A model generated the notes under the pieces. That model did no database searches, was not told where the DNA came from, and worked only from the letters and a program-made list of their open reading frames with translations. Positions 5,579-7,011 of a stretch of 7,011 nucleotides of DNA are shown in pieces. Source of the DNA: Bacteroidota bacterium (lineage in GTDB: Bacteria > Bacteroidota > Bacteroidia > Flavobacteriales > Flavobacteriaceae). The stretch spans positions 1 through 7,011 of the forward strand of contig SMXJ01000153.1 in NCBI GenBank assembly GCA_004356305.1, given 5' to 3'. Position 1 is the stretch's first letter. Each line of letters starts with the position of its first letter. Position numbers and translations under genes: made by a program.

Positions 5579-6808
5579 TTGAAACACCTACTTATAATTG
5601 GTCTAATATCTCTGGGATTCGCAGCCTGTGAACCTAATAAAGAAGAAACCCTTACTGAGGACAAGTCGGAAGCTCCTGTAGTAATCCTAAAAGAGTACGG
5701 ATATACTCTTAACGATTTCAACGTTGTGCGAGATACCATTCGGCCTGGTGATACTTTTGGTGGGATCCTTGATGAAAATGGTGTTTCTCAAAGTAAGATC
5801 CTTGAGGTCGCAACCGTTTTTAAGGATAGTTTCGACGTGAGAAGAATAGAAGCCGGAAAACCTTATGTGTTGCTTAACTCAAAAGACTCCCTCAACCAAA
5901 CCCAGGTTTTTATTTACGAAAAGAACAGGGTAGAATACGCCGTAGTTGATTTGCGTGACAGCGTTTCGGTATTTACCGATAGGAAGCCGGTTTCATATGT
6001 GGAAAAGGAAGCTTCAGGGATTATCACCAGCTCACTTTCTCAAACCATGGCTGAGAATAATTTGAGCCCGTATATGACCGACCGACTTGCTACGATCTAT
6101 GCATGGACCATTAATTTTTTTAAGCTGCAGGCCGGGGATAATTTCAAAGTGGTTTATACTGAAAAGTTTATCAACGATACCATTCCGGCTGGTTTACACG
6201 AAATTAAAGCCGTCTATTTCGAGCACCGCGGAAAATCCCTTTATGCCTTCAATTTTAAACCTGAGGTTGATTCGACCAACACGGTTACCGATTTTTACGA
6301 CGAAGCAGCAAATAATCTTCGCCGGGCCTTTTTAAAAGCTCCGGTTAAATTTAGCAGGATTTCCTCCCGATATAATTTGAATAGACGCATTGCATACTAC
6401 GGCTACAGGCGCCGTCCTCATAAGGGAACCGATTTTGCAGCGCCGGTCGGCACACCAATCTTAGCTACAGCGGATGGGATCGTAATCAAATCGGAAAGAA
6501 GTGGCGGTAACGGGAATTATGTGAAAATCAGGCATAATGGGGCCTATGAATCCCAATATCTTCATATGAAAAAGAGAAATTCGAGGGTAGGGGATTTTGT
6601 TCGTCAAGGTGATGTTATAGGATGGGTGGGTATGACCGGAAATACCGGAGGCCCACATGTGTGCTATCGATTTTGGAAAAATGGAAGACAGGTGGATCCT
6701 TTCAAACAAGATCTCCCGCCGTCTAAACCTTTGGATATCTCGTATCATGATGCGTATTTCAATTTTATTGAGCCTCTCAAGGTTCAACTGGATTGTATTT
6801 TGTACTAA
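5579..6808 (+). CDS. M23-family peptidoglycan peptidase, lipoprotein, TTG start
   Basis: Predicted envelope lipoprotein of 409 residues with a C-terminal LytM/M23 domain, the family that cuts peptide cross-links in peptidoglycan. The TTG at 5579 is taken as start because an in-frame TAA (5573-5575) lies just before it, the next in-frame ATG is over 150 codons in, and the first codons form a lipoprotein signal: KHLLIIGLISLGFAAC, with lipobox Cys17. The region up to about residue 240 is beta-rich and resembles the OapA/Csd3-like domains that precede M23 domains. The M23 core (about 277-374) has His281 and Asp285 (PHKGTDFAAP), His329 (QYLHM) and GPHVCYRF at 358-365. The usual HxH is thus His360-Val-Cys362, so Cys362 replaces the second His that normally binds zinc. 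I recall the same HVCYRF form in other Bacteroidota M23 proteins, so it may be a lineage variant rather than a dead enzyme. It follows the TDO stop by 18 bp and probably shares its transcript; no strong terminator follows. Confidence 0.9.
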   Translation: MKHLLIIGLISLGFAACEPNKEETLTEDKSEAPVVILKEYGYTLNDFNVVRDTIRPGDTFGGILDENGVSQSKILEVATVFKDSFDVRRIEAGKPYVLLNSKDSLNQTQVFIYEKNRVEYAVVDLRDSVSVFTDRKPVSYVEKEASGIITSSLSQTMAENNLSPYMTDRLATIYAWTINFFKLQAGDNFKVVYTEKFINDTIPAGLHEIKAVYFEHRGKSLYAFNFKPEVDSTNTVTDFYDEAANNLRRAFLKAPVKFSRISSRYNLNRRIAYYGYRRRPHKGTDFAAPVGTPILATADGIVIKSERSGGNGNYVKIRHNGAYESQYLHMKKRNSRVGDFVRQGDVIGWVGMTGNTGGPHVCYRFWKNGRQVDPFKQDLPPSKPLDISYHDAYFNFIEPLKVQLDCILY

Positions 6809-6827
6809 TCATCTTACTATAAATTTG
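6799..6827 (+). promoter_or_regulatory. Strong predicted Bacteroidota promoter overlapping the 3' end of the M23 gene
   Basis: TTTG at 6799-6802, 17 bases, then TAAATTTG at 6820-6827: a full match to the Bacteroidota form TTG-N17-TAnnTTTG. The -33 element lies within the last codons of the M23 gene. Transcription would start near 6832-6834, leaving a leader of about 155 bases before the gene at 6988. That AT-rich stretch contains no ORF worth calling, no clear terminator and no riboswitch I recognise. A second -7-like site (TAACTTTTG, 6897-6905) lacks a well-spaced TTG. An AGGAG at 6948-6952 is 35 bases before the ATG, too far to serve as its ribosome-binding site. Confidence 0.6.
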
Positions 6828-6987
6828 TTAATAAATTATTGTTATCTAAGCCATTTAGGGTCGGGTAGTTGTATAAATTTAACTTATTTTTAGAGATAAC
6901 TTTTGTTGGTGTTTTTTTACAAATTCAACTTAAGAAAATGACTCAATAGGAGTGTTTTAGCAAAAATTACTAATTAAACAATCACTT

Positions 6988-7011
6988 ATGAAACAACTTT
7001 TACTATTTACA
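6988..7011 (+). CDS. Start of a downstream gene, 3' truncated; signal-peptide-like N-terminus
   Basis: ATG at 6988 is followed by AAA CAA CTT TTA CTA TTT ACA (MKQLLLFT) up to the window edge. Lys right after Met and then a Leu/Phe run is the usual opening of a Bacteroidota signal peptide, and its bases closely resemble the start of the DUF3108 gene (ATGAAACTACTTTTA). It lies downstream of the predicted promoter at 6799-6827. Only eight codons are visible, so the function is unknown and even the start is provisional. Confidence 0.5.

Noticed and set aside
6461..6787. 108-codon open frame on the - strand under the M23 domain
   Set aside because: It is fully antisense to the best conserved part of the M23 gene, and its composition shows no family features.
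6818..6880. Direct repeat TATAAATTT at 6818-6826 and 6872-6880
   Set aside because: Nine AT-only bases repeated in an AT-rich leader are expected by chance; the second copy lacks a properly spaced TTG and is not a second promoter.
6657..6893. 78-codon + strand frame running past the M23 stop
   Set aside because: Most of it overlaps the M23 domain in another frame; the tail is low-complexity AT-rich sequence with no start signal.
6948..6954. AGGAG resembling a Shine-Dalgarno sequence
   Set aside because: It is 35 bases before the ATG at 6988, and the overlapping GTG opens only two codons; flavobacteria seldom rely on such sites.

Overview
The window reads as chromosomal DNA from a member of the Bacteroidota, most likely a marine-type Flavobacteriaceae. 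The evidence is the moderately AT-rich composition, the almost complete lack of Shine-Dalgarno sequences, promoter-like sites of the Bacteroidota form TTG-N17-TAnnTTTG, and the families present: a patatin/BamA fusion, the short bacterial homogentisate dioxygenase, a DUF3108 protein and an M23 lipoprotein with a GPHVCYRF motif. All genes are on the + strand and there is no sign of a mobile element, CRISPR array, tRNA or rRNA.

Layout. Positions 1-1151 hold the 3' half of an outer-membrane gene (POTRA end plus BamA-like beta-barrel, probably the C-terminal part of a patatin-like phospholipase). A gap of 163 bp follows, with a doubtful 22-codon ORF and a good promoter just before hmgA. Positions 1315-2475 (hmgA, homogentisate 1,2-dioxygenase) and 2590-3753 (hppD, 4-hydroxyphenylpyruvate dioxygenase) encode two consecutive steps of tyrosine breakdown. 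They are separated by 114 bp containing a GC-rich hairpin repeat. A clear intrinsic terminator at 3769-3806 closes this unit.

A second tight group follows: a secreted DUF3108 protein (3855-4625), a tryptophan 2,3-dioxygenase family protein (4628-5560, 2 bp after the previous stop) and an M23-family lipoprotein (5579-6808, 18 bp later, TTG start). A near-perfect promoter overlaps the end of the M23 gene and precedes a 160-bp leader and the first eight codons of another gene with a signal-peptide-like start (6988-7011).

Together, HppD converts 4-hydroxyphenylpyruvate to homogentisate and HmgA opens its ring, while the TDO-family enzyme would open the indole ring of tryptophan. Three oxygen-dependent aromatic amino-acid enzymes thus lie side by side, the third placed between two cell-envelope genes. 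No unmistakably new system is visible. The points most worth a second look are the His-to-Cys change in the M23 metal site, the odd operon partners of the TDO gene, the possibly leaderless hmgA transcript, and the promoter plus long leader at the right end.
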